DNA of 37,283 bases, from positions 1-37,283 of the forward strand of contig CAJWYM010000036.1 in NCBI GenBank assembly GCA_913049555.1, given 5' to 3'. How positions within the stretch are numbered: the stretch's first letter is position 1; each line of letters opens with the position of its first letter. Below the pieces are notes generated by a model. That model ran no database searches. It worked only from the letters and a program-made list of their open reading frames with translations, and had not been told where the DNA came from. Positions 1 through 6,909 of this stretch are shown piece after piece. This DNA is from an uncultured Opitutia bacterium (GTDB taxonomy: Bacteria; Verrucomicrobiota; Verrucomicrobiia; Opitutales; CAJWYM01). A program made the position numbers and the translations under genes.

Positions 1-98
1 TGATTCAGGTCTTTTTCATGAGTCGAATAACTCTCGTTACATCCGATGAAGGAACTCATAAGAATAGCAGATAGAAGGTAGATGGCTTGTTTTTTCAT
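1..98 (-). CDS. Partial lipoprotein, N-terminus only
   Basis: The reverse strand opens an ATG at 98 and reads off the left window edge after 32 codons. The product begins MKKQAIYLLSAILMSSFIGC: a short basic n-region, a hydrophobic core and a lipobox-like FIGC with Cys20. This is the pattern of a bacterial lipoprotein signal peptide (signal peptidase II). Phe at -3 of the lipobox is somewhat unusual. Only the signal and about a dozen mature residues are visible, so no function can be given. It is divergent from the small ORF and broken outer-membrane gene that follow. Confidence 0.6.
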   Translation of the reverse strand, partial: MKKQAIYLLSAILMSSFIGCNESYSTHEKDLN

Positions 99-335
99 AA
101 TTCAACACTTTGTAAAAAAAACTTTTTTATTTAAAATTTTAAAGATTAATCTTAACAAATATGGATCCTAAAATATACTCTATAGAGAATAAAGAATGTT
201 TTGTAAGGGATTATTAAAAAGGATCCAATGGATCTGATCTAGCTTTAAAATAGACGATACAAGATAAAATGAGATTGAATCAAAAAAAATTACTTTGAAA
301 TGAATGATTAAATAATAAGAAGTTTGGAGGCAAAA
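99..335. other. AT-rich divergent intergenic region with palindromes
   Basis: This region separates the minus-strand lipoprotein from the plus-strand genes. It is strongly AT-rich and holds perfect palindromes: TTTAAAATTTTAAA at 130-143, AAGATTAATCTT at 142-153 and CTCTATAGAG at 178-187. Such palindromes could be operators for the divergent promoters, but in DNA this AT-rich some are expected by chance. No gene is recognised. Confidence 0.3.
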
Positions 336-440
336 ATGTATAAATCTTGCGGAAGAATTTCAATGAGTAAGGGATATTGGATCCACTTTAATTCGTTTAG
401 ATTGGTGCATCAACCATTAATCAATTTTTTCCATCCCTAG
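336..440 (+). CDS. Small ORF of 34 aa with strong Shine-Dalgarno
   Basis: An ATG at 336 is preceded by GGAGG at 326-330 with 5-nt spacing, one of the clearest ribosome-binding sites in the window. The 34-residue product begins MYKSCGRISMSKGYW and ends NFFHP. It has no recognisable domain, signal or membrane segment. Its stop at 438-440 lies 5 nt before the ATG at 446 of the broken outer-membrane gene, which itself has no visible Shine-Dalgarno. Translation of the small ORF could therefore couple to, or act as a leader for, the next gene. It may also be a chance ORF; only the SD and the spacing support it. Confidence 0.3.
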   Translation: MYKSCGRISMSKGYWIHFNSFRLVHQPLINFFHP

Positions 441-445
441 AGTCC

Positions 446-1000
446 ATGAAATCTTTAATACTTCTTATCAGCATTCTTTTAACGACTTCTTCTTCCTTTG
501 CTTTAACTCTGGGTATAGGAGCGGTTGCTTCAGATAAAATGAATACCTCTTCCTCTAACAATGAAAGTGTTCATGACGACATGGGTGAGGGATTGGTACT
601 GAGAATTGGCGGAGACATCACTTCCAATGAAAAACGAGCTCATTCTTTAGAACAAGAGATTACCGGACTTCTTTTTGAAGAAGACGATAGAAAGCTCTAC
701 CTAAATACGAATATGCTGAACTAAACCTACACTCGCTTTTTTGAAAATCATATGTTTTTGTCAGGCGGTTTGGGTGCTGGGGTATCCATCGCCAATATCG
801 ATAAAGATATCAATAATTTAGGTTTGGGTTTTACCTACCAAACAATTGCCAAAACAGGCTTTCATTTTTGGGATCAATCCATTTTGATAGGGGTCGCCTA
901 CCGCTGTTTGAACTATGCAGATCTAAAATTAGGCAACAGCACAATTGTAGATTCTGGTGACAACCCCCTGATTGCCTTGGAAGCAACTTTCAGATTTTAA
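446..1000 (+). pseudogene. Outer-membrane beta-barrel-like protein interrupted by one in-frame TAA
   Basis: One reading frame runs from the ATG at 446 to a stop at 1000 and is broken only by TAA at 722-724. The upstream part (92 aa) starts with a signal peptide, MKSLILLISILLTTSSSFA. The downstream part (an ATG at 752 gives 82 aa) is rich in alternating hydrophobic and glycine-rich strands, and ends in EATFRF, a C-terminal Phe typical of outer-membrane barrels. Reading through the stop gives NMLN-stop-TYTRFFENHMFLSGG, which continues the strand pattern smoothly. I infer one gene of about 184 codons carrying a recent nonsense mutation, a sequencing error, or a readthrough stop. The family is not identified; a small porin-like or OmpW/PagL-sized barrel is possible. 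Confidence 0.6.
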
Positions 1001-1092
1001 TCCTCCTAACTTCTAACTTTTTAGAATTGTTATTGTTTCAAAATGTAGCCATGAAACTTCTAAGGTGTGCCAAGGATTGTTTCAAAATTTAA

Positions 1093-1112
1093 AAATCTAA
1101 AAACTTAGATTT
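1093..1112. terminator. Hairpin between convergent genes
   Basis: AAATCTAA (1093-1100) and TTAGATTT (1105-1112) form a perfect 8-bp stem with a 4-nt loop. It sits between the plus-strand broken gene ending at 1000 and the minus-strand CCA gene ending at 1117. A/T-rich flanks on both sides fit a weak bidirectional intrinsic terminator. The stem is AT-rich, so stability is modest. Confidence 0.4.
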
Positions 1113-1116
1113 ATTT

Positions 1117-2550
1117 CTAAAATGATTGCGACTGTTTAAGTTGCGTATAGACATCCAGATTTTTAATAAAATCTTTAGCTTGTTCCAGAGTGGAAATCGA
1201 TCCCTCTATTTGCGCTTCATAGCTGGATTCTAAGAGTTTTTTAAATCTTTTATCGGGTTTCAAGCCCATTTCTATGAGATGCCTTCCCAATAGAATTGGG
1301 TCTAATCCTTGCTGTTGGATCTTCAGTTTCTTAGCTTTGCTAGATAGCCATGTAGAAAAGGATTCTACATCCGGTTTTGTTGGCGGTCTACCGAGTTGAT
1401 CACACTGAGCCACTTTTATCAGGCGATCTATCCTTGAGACCTTTAAGGAGAGTCTTCGGATAGCGACATCTGAAGATTGATCCCGGTAAAATTGAGGAGG
1501 AATCATATGATACTCCACAAGAGGAAGAATGGACTCAATCAACTTTTTTTCCTCTGTCATGCGACCTAAGAATGATTCAGTAAGTGGAACGCTTGCTTTT
1601 TCGTGTCCCTTAGAAGTGATCTTGCCATCAATTTGAATGATGGTCTTCTTAGGTTTGCCAAAATCATGGCATAATACTGAGAATCCGATTACAAGGGCTT
1701 CCTGCTTATCCAAAGATCCTCTTTGTCTTGCAAATGCGTCCATACAATGCTTAGTGTGTTGCCAAACATCTCCCTCTGGGTGCCATTTTGGATTTTGTGG
1801 ACAATTATGGAGATTTTTGAGCTCTGGAAAGTATTGAATCCAATTGCATACTTTTAAAAATTCCAGACCCTTAGAAATGACAATTCCTTGGCAGATCAGT
1901 TTCTTCCATTCTTCAAAAATTCGTTCTGGAGAAATCTTTTCAATGGATTGCTCTTTGCACAATTCTAAGGTTTCAGGGTCTACTCTCAAGTCAAAGCGAG
2001 CAATCAATTGCATGGCTCTGAGGACCCTCAATGGATCCTCAGAAAATTTTTCAGTAGTATGCCTTAAAATCCTATTCTTCAGATCTTCCATTCCATTCAA
2101 TGGATCTATTAATTTTCTAACTAAAGGATCCCATAAAATACTATTAATGGTAAAATCTCTCCGCTCGCAAGCACTCAATATTGATAGATTGGGATCTATT
2201 TTTATCCCAAAATCTTTGTGTAAAGGACCTGTTTTTTTCTCCATTCTAGGAATACTTATATCGATAGGCACCCCTTTTAATTTTAAAACTCCGAATGACT
2301 TTCCTACACAATGAGCCTCAAATTTGGGTTTTAATGCTTTTTGTAGATCCGTAATGGGTAAGCCATACGACTCAATGTCAATCTCATGGCTGTTTATTCC
2401 TAGAAGCGTATCTCTTACACATCCACCCACAAAGTAAGCTCGACCTCCTGCCTCGTAAATCTTTTCAACAATCTCAAAGCCTATTTCATAATCTTGGCAA
2501 TGCTTTTTGAATGAGTCTTCATAGTTCATACAATGGGAATCTATTTCCAA
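1117..2550 (-). CDS. CCA tRNA nucleotidyltransferase / poly(A) polymerase with HD domain
   Basis: Class II nucleotidyltransferase that adds or repairs the 3' CCA of tRNA, or polyadenylates RNA. The head motif VGGCVRDTLLG is at residues 41-51, followed by the metal-binding EIDIE at 56-60 (family DxD; here the first acid is Glu). RRDFTIN (130-136) and EDPLRVLRAMQ (171-181) are the nucleotide-selection and neck motifs. A C-terminal HD phosphohydrolase domain is shown by HPEG at 257 and CHDFGKP around 294-300. The length of 477 aa fits bacterial HD-containing members. I kept the first ATG; an internal Met8 is an alternative start. Sequence alone cannot separate CCA addition from poly(A) activity, although CCA addition is likelier if no other homologue exists in the genome. 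It stands alone, convergent with the gene to its left. Confidence 0.9.
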   Translation of the reverse strand: MEIDSHCMNYEDSFKKHCQDYEIGFEIVEKIYEAGGRAYFVGGCVRDTLLGINSHEIDIESYGLPITDLQKALKPKFEAHCVGKSFGVLKLKGVPIDISIPRMEKKTGPLHKDFGIKIDPNLSILSACERRDFTINSILWDPLVRKLIDPLNGMEDLKNRILRHTTEKFSEDPLRVLRAMQLIARFDLRVDPETLELCKEQSIEKISPERIFEEWKKLICQGIVISKGLEFLKVCNWIQYFPELKNLHNCPQNPKWHPEGDVWQHTKHCMDAFARQRGSLDKQEALVIGFSVLCHDFGKPKKTIIQIDGKITSKGHEKASVPLTESFLGRMTEEKKLIESILPLVEYHMIPPQFYRDQSSDVAIRRLSLKVSRIDRLIKVAQCDQLGRPPTKPDVESFSTWLSSKAKKLKIQQQGLDPILLGRHLIEMGLKPDKRFKKLLESSYEAQIEGSISTLEQAKDFIKNLDVYTQLKQSQSF

Positions 2551-2693
2551 TTAAAACTTTCAAATACATCTAGTAAAAAGACTATCAAAGAGGTATGAAG
2601 AGGTCGGAGATTATCAAGCATTGGTAAACAAATCAGGAAAGTTAAAATCCATCCAAACATTCAAATTCTAAGATTGATGTTTCACCGCTTTAA

Positions 2694-3302
2694 TCAAGAT
2701 CCAAAGAGGGTTTCTTCAATCGCCAAGCAAAGAACGTGATAAATAGGGAGGTGTAATTCTTGAATTTTAAAGACTTCCTGCTCAGGCACTCGAATGGAAA
2801 TATCACAAAGATCTTTCAACTTTCCTCCCGATTGACCCAAAAGACCAATCACAGTCATTCCTTTGGCAGATGCAACTTTAGCTGCATGCAAAACATTTTG
2901 TGAATTTCCGGAAGTAGAAATTGCAAGTAAAAGATCCCCCTTTTTTCCCAAACCATGAGTCAATTGTGCATACACATATTCTGCACTCACATCATTGGAA
3001 TAGGCAGAAATAACCCCTGACATATAAGGGAGCGGGATAACTGGCAAACTTCCCTCGAGTTGATTGGCAATTTCGGACCCATAGAGTTTATGCTCGTCTG
3101 CGCTTAACTCCCTTTTTATACCAAAGCCTTTGAGCAATTCTCCAGCAATGTGATCCGAGTCCGATGCACTGCCACCATTGCCACAAACTAACAACTTGTT
3201 TCCCTTTGAAAAGCACTCTACTAAAGCATCATAGGAGGCTTTTATACTGCATTCACATTCGCTTAATATTGGATAGCGTTGATAAAGTTCAAAAGGGTTC
3301 AT
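2694..3302 (-). CDS. SIS-domain phosphosugar isomerase, GmhA-like
   Basis: A 202-aa single SIS domain resembling sedoheptulose-7-phosphate isomerase, the first step of ADP-heptose synthesis for lipopolysaccharide core. Visible motifs are the phosphate loop CGNGGSASD at 40-48, HIAGELLKGF with the catalytic-type Glu55, STSGNSxNV at 129-136, and QELHLPIYHV at 181-190 with the His that family members use in catalysis. An extra stretch around residues 60-85 matches the longer GmhA subgroup. The related DiaA replication protein has the same fold, so the substrate is inferred. Its ATG overlaps the stop of the mechanosensitive channel gene in an ATGA, implying translational coupling. Confidence 0.8.
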   Translation of the reverse strand: MNPFELYQRYPILSECECSIKASYDALVECFSKGNKLLVCGNGGSASDSDHIAGELLKGFGIKRELSADEHKLYGSEIANQLEGSLPVIPLPYMSGVISAYSNDVSAEYVYAQLTHGLGKKGDLLLAISTSGNSQNVLHAAKVASAKGMTVIGLLGQSGGKLKDLCDISIRVPEQEVFKIQELHLPIYHVLCLAIEETLFGS

Positions 3303-4537
3303 GGAATTAAATTTAATTTATGAATATCTCTACCAGCAGGTGCCTGATACGCAGCGAGACCAAATTCTGGAAGAACTGCTAGTAAGTGATCAAAAATATC
3401 TGCTTGAATTGCCTCGTAGTAAGACCAACGAGTGTCCTTTGAGAATACGTATATTTCGATAGGAAGACCCTTCTCCTTTGGGGCTAACTGACGGACAAGA
3501 AAGGTGAGTTCTTGGTTGATGCTTGGATGGTCTTTTAAGTAAGCAATGCAATAAGCTCGGAAACAACCAATGTTGGTCAAATGTCTGCCATTTATTTTAT
3601 TTTCAGAGGTGCCGACAAGAGGAAGATTGTGTTTCTCTAATTCAGCGATTTTTTGATCCATATAACTTTTTAGAACTAGGAAATTTCGAAAGTTTTCAAT
3701 TTCATCCTCGTTGATAAATCGAATAGTATTGGTATCAATTGCAATCGATCTTTTGATACGACGACCGCCAGACTCGGACATTCCTTTCCAATTTTTAAAA
3801 GACTCTGCTACCAGGGCATAGGCTGGGATAAAAGAGATTGTTTTGTCCCAGTTCCTTACCTTGACTGTGGTGAGGGTCACCTCAATGACATCTCCATCCG
3901 CATTGTGTTTGGGCAATTCAATCCAATCCCCTTTAGCAACCATGTTATTGATGGAGAGTTGAGCACCGGCAACCAAGCCCAAAATAGTATCTTTAAAGAT
4001 TAAGAGTAAAACCGCAGTCAGGGCTCCTAAACTTGAAATAATCAGGGTAGGGGATTTATCAAAACAAAAAGAGACAATTAGGATTACTCCTATAATATTG
4101 ACAATCAACTTAAGGGCTTGAATAAAACCTTTGATTGCAAAGCGATTGGAGGCTTTTAATTTCTGAAAAGCAAAGGCAATGGTATTCAATAATGCATCGA
4201 TAATTAAAAGACCAATGACTGTAAGATAGCAGTTTACAAAATTCTTTGAAAAGGTAATCAGTCCAGGAGAATCAGTCAGAAATTGAGGCGCCAAATATTG
4301 AACAATAAATGCAGGTATAATCAGCGAGACCCTGTCAATCAGTTTTGTTTTTATGAACAAATCGTCGATCTCATTTTTACTTCTTTTGATGAGTATAGAA
4401 ATAGGACCTTTAGTGATTCGTCTAGCAAGGTAACTGGTAATCACAGAGAGTGTCACTATAATTACTACCCCGAGCAAAACGGACAGAATATTAGCTAGAG
4501 TCTTAGGAAGTCCAATAGAATGTAGGATCTCGTTCAT
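3299..4537 (-). CDS. MscS-family mechanosensitive channel, YbdG-like
   Basis: A 412-aa inner-membrane channel that would release solutes on hypo-osmotic shock. Several hydrophobic segments in the first half precede the pore-lining helix region TLIISSLGALTAVLLLIFKD. The soluble beta domain follows, with KGDWIEL, GDVIEVTLTTVKVRNWDKTISFIPAYAL and NWKGMSESGGRRIKRSI. The GRRIKRS stretch and the overall length are characteristic of the E. coli YbdG (MscM) subgroup rather than the 286-aa MscS. It is first in a two-gene unit with the SIS-domain isomerase (4-bp overlap). An intrinsic terminator just upstream separates it from the acidic-protein gene, so it needs its own promoter in a gap of under 70 nt. 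Confidence 0.88.
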   Translation of the reverse strand: MNEILHSIGLPKTLANILSVLLGVVIIVTLSVITSYLARRITKGPISILIKRSKNEIDDLFIKTKLIDRVSLIIPAFIVQYLAPQFLTDSPGLITFSKNFVNCYLTVIGLLIIDALLNTIAFAFQKLKASNRFAIKGFIQALKLIVNIIGVILIVSFCFDKSPTLIISSLGALTAVLLLIFKDTILGLVAGAQLSINNMVAKGDWIELPKHNADGDVIEVTLTTVKVRNWDKTISFIPAYALVAESFKNWKGMSESGGRRIKRSIAIDTNTIRFINEDEIENFRNFLVLKSYMDQKIAELEKHNLPLVGTSENKINGRHLTNIGCFRAYCIAYLKDHPSINQELTFLVRQLAPKEKGLPIEIYVFSKDTRWSYYEAIQADIFDHLLAVLPEFGLAAYQAPAGRDIHKLNLIP

Positions 4538-4540
4538 ATC

Positions 4541-4579
4541 AAAAAAGAAGGCGAGAAACTTTTAAAAAGTACTCGCCTT
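4541..4579 (-). terminator. Rho-independent terminator of the acidic-protein gene
   Basis: On the minus strand AAGGCGAG (4579-4572) pairs perfectly with CTCGCCTT (4555-4548). Inside, ACTTTT and AAAAGT can extend the helix. The hairpin is followed by a run of six T (4546-4541). It lies 28 nt past the stop of the gene ending at 4607 and 10 nt before the next start codon at 4537. This is the most textbook terminator in the window. Confidence 0.85.
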
Positions 4580-4606
4580 GAAAGTAAAGGTTTCAAGAAT
4601 GCAACT

Positions 4607-6088
4607 TCAATCGCCAAGGTCAATCTGCTGAACTTCAATAGGGAATGTGACCCGACCATTGTTGCGAAGAATCATCCTACAAACTGCAGAAATTCCTCGA
4701 TCTAAGAGCTCATTGGATGACAAGCCTAATTCTTCAGCGACTTCACTGACAAGCTTCTTTGTATCTGGACGACAGGTTACAGTCACCAGATGGCTTTCAG
4801 GTTGTGTTATGTCAACGGGCTCCATTGCCCTGATAATAGTTTCTTCTTCCATGCGTTTGATAGGATTTTTTGTTTTAATTTGATTTGAAATTGCATTTGA
4901 GGGGGAGATAAATCTTGATTTTGTTTTCTTCCCAGAGATTTTGTAAGAAAGATTCATTAACTTTTTGAGTTTTTCTTTTCTGGAAGATGCAAATCGAACC
5001 TGCTTGTTTTTAACATGTTCCACAGGCAGGGCAGGGGGATTCAATGGGACAGGCAGGTTGGGTAGTGAAGATTCAGAAGATAAATCAAGGTTACTTAGGG
5101 AAGCCGTTGAATCGATTTCGTTTGGCTGCTTGAGATCGATCTCTGTTTCGACTGGAAGCTCTTCGTTAAGGGTGGTCTCAGAACCTTCAGGGGAATCCAA
5201 ATTATTGAGGTCTGCTAAAGCTTTCAGAAAGAGTGCCTCTCTCTCTTGCACGATTTTTTCAGCCTCAGACATTTCCTGGTCCTGGGTTGTTATATTTGGA
5301 TCTTCATCGGATTGAGAGGTTTCAATCTCGTTAGAATTCGAGGATTCCGTGTCCATATTGTCAACAATGACTTCTTTGGAAAGTTCATTAGCAGTATTTT
5401 CCTCCTCTGGATTTGGTTTTTTGGCTGGAAGAACGATGCCCTCGCCAACATTTTTAACGACCGGCAAGCCTTTTTGAGTCATGCTGGCTTGAGTAGGCTT
5501 AATATTCTCTTCTTTATCAGATCCTGCAGTCGGATTCGCCTTGGATGAATCCAGATCCTGTAACGACTTTTGCGGCTTTTCCTGTTCTTGCTCATTAATA
5601 GAGCCTGCGTTTGAATCATCGCCTCCTTCATTTTTTAAAGGTAAATCCTTTGAGGATTCCAGAATCTCGTTGGGTGCTTCATCCAAATCTGCTTCAAGCT
5701 TGCTCAATCTTTCACTTGCGGTCTTTATTTTATACTGAATCGCATTTTGCTTTTCAGACATTTGACCCACTGTAAGAGATTCTTCATCTTCATCATTTAA
5801 AGGAATCTCAGACAGCTTTGTCTTGGCTTCCTCTATGATTGCATTTGCCTCTGGGTTTTTAGATTCAAGATCTTCAAGAGCATTCCCAATTTTTTGGACA
5901 TCCTCGGAAGCGACTAATTTTTTCTTTAAATTTACATCTTCATCTTGCAACTTATCCAAAACCCATTTGAGGGACTTTTTTTCTTCTTCTAAAATGCTTT
6001 CAGAATCCATATCTTCTTTATCAAGAAAATGGGGTTCAGGAGTCTGTTCCTCAATTTTATCTTCTTTTATATCATCCAGCTCTTGCAT
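4607..6088 (-). CDS. Large acidic low-complexity protein with possible ribbon-helix-helix tail
   Basis: A 493-aa protein of unknown function. Residues 1 to about 350 are very rich in Glu, Asp, Ser and Asn, with Lys-rich patches, and likely form charged helices plus a disordered linker. Residues about 365-400 are basic (KNKQVRFASSRKEKLKKL, KISGKKTKSRF). The last 60 residues are ordered-looking: VTVTCRPDTKKLVSEVAEELGLSSNELLDRG followed by a hydrophobic helix and a final strand. A beta strand plus two helices with the phrase LGLSSNELLDRG is reminiscent of ribbon-helix-helix DNA-binding domains, but this is only a pattern impression. The arrangement of acidic arm, basic patch and small C-terminal domain suggests a nucleic-acid-binding or chromatin-like role. 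No family was recognised. It is monocistronic, with a strong terminator downstream. Confidence 0.7.
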   Translation of the reverse strand: MQELDDIKEDKIEEQTPEPHFLDKEDMDSESILEEEKKSLKWVLDKLQDEDVNLKKKLVASEDVQKIGNALEDLESKNPEANAIIEEAKTKLSEIPLNDEDEESLTVGQMSEKQNAIQYKIKTASERLSKLEADLDEAPNEILESSKDLPLKNEGGDDSNAGSINEQEQEKPQKSLQDLDSSKANPTAGSDKEENIKPTQASMTQKGLPVVKNVGEGIVLPAKKPNPEEENTANELSKEVIVDNMDTESSNSNEIETSQSDEDPNITTQDQEMSEAEKIVQEREALFLKALADLNNLDSPEGSETTLNEELPVETEIDLKQPNEIDSTASLSNLDLSSESSLPNLPVPLNPPALPVEHVKNKQVRFASSRKEKLKKLMNLSYKISGKKTKSRFISPSNAISNQIKTKNPIKRMEEETIIRAMEPVDITQPESHLVTVTCRPDTKKLVSEVAEELGLSSNELLDRGISAVCRMILRNNGRVTFPIEVQQIDLGD

Positions 6089-6105
6089 ATTGATGGGAAT
6101 GTAAG

Positions 6106-6630
6106 TTAACGGAAATTGCCAAGCTCTTTGACGAGTGCCCTATTGGCACGGTAGTATTTGGTAGGATTTGAACCCCTATAAACACCAGGTTTTGAACGTT
6201 TCCAATGAATTAAATCTACACTTTCTTCTAAGAAAATCTCAGTGCTTTGCTCCTTAGACTCTGAAAGTTGAATCGTTCCCAAAATACTCTTAACTTCTTT
6301 GCTAGGCCGAACAACTCTTACAACAATGTAACCCAAACCTTCTCCCTCTTCCTTATTTCCTACTACTTGTAGTTTAGAAGGGCCATAAACCGTTTCCCCA
6401 TGAGGTCTGTAAATTTCATTTTTACCATAAGTCACTTTATAAGAAAGGCTATCAAAGGAAAAATTGTGAGACTTGACGGTTTCGGCTACATCCCCAGGAA
6501 GTAAAGGAATGGATTCTGAAACAACGCCATCCGAACCTTCTAGTTTTAGAACGATATAATTTTGCTCAGCATTCAATGCACCGAAAATACCAAATGTAAT
6601 TAAAATAAGTGAGAGATAAGCTATGGACAT
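6106..6630 (-). CDS. Small secreted protein of unknown function
   Basis: I place the start at the ATG at 6630, giving 174 aa, because it opens with a good signal peptide, MSIAYLSLILITFGIFGALNA. The 51 codons upstream in the same frame look non-coding. The mature part begins with EQNYIVLKLEGSDGVVSESIPLLPGDVAETV. It ends with a segment, STEIFLEESVDLIHWKRSKPG..SNPTKYYRANRAL, that resembles the short C-terminal ESTDLxxW..PG..NPxxYYR pattern seen in secreted Verrucomicrobia proteins. I offer that resemblance from memory only. It ends 17 nt before the acidic-protein gene and could be co-transcribed with it. Location: periplasm or outside. Confidence 0.6.
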   Translation of the reverse strand: MSIAYLSLILITFGIFGALNAEQNYIVLKLEGSDGVVSESIPLLPGDVAETVKSHNFSFDSLSYKVTYGKNEIYRPHGETVYGPSKLQVVGNKEEGEGLGYIVVRVVRPSKEVKSILGTIQLSESKEQSTEIFLEESVDLIHWKRSKPGVYRGSNPTKYYRANRALVKELGNFR

Positions 6631-6909
6631 GGAGTTACAAAATCTAATTAAGAAAGTATAATATGAGTTTAGATACAAAAAGCAATACGTATATTTCAAC
6701 CTAAAGGATGCAAATAGGGGAGTAGAATGTCGAAAAAGGGGTCCAACTAAAATAAGGTGTAGGATTATAATAGAAGCATGCAAAGATAATTAGAATCTTA
6801 AAAGCCATTGCATGCAATTATCAAATCCTAGTCATCATATCAGGAAGTTTCATTTCATGGCGAAATCTTTTTATCAAATACAGATTTTCACAGTTTAAAG
6901 TCTAATTTT

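Noticed and set aside
6774-6784. AAGCATGCAAA, identical to 11 bases inside the CRISPR repeat, with TTGCATGCAA nearby at 6808-6817
   Set aside because: The match covers only the palindromic GCATGC core and a few A's, lacks the stem-loop half of the repeat, and is 30 kb from the array; chance is the simplest explanation.
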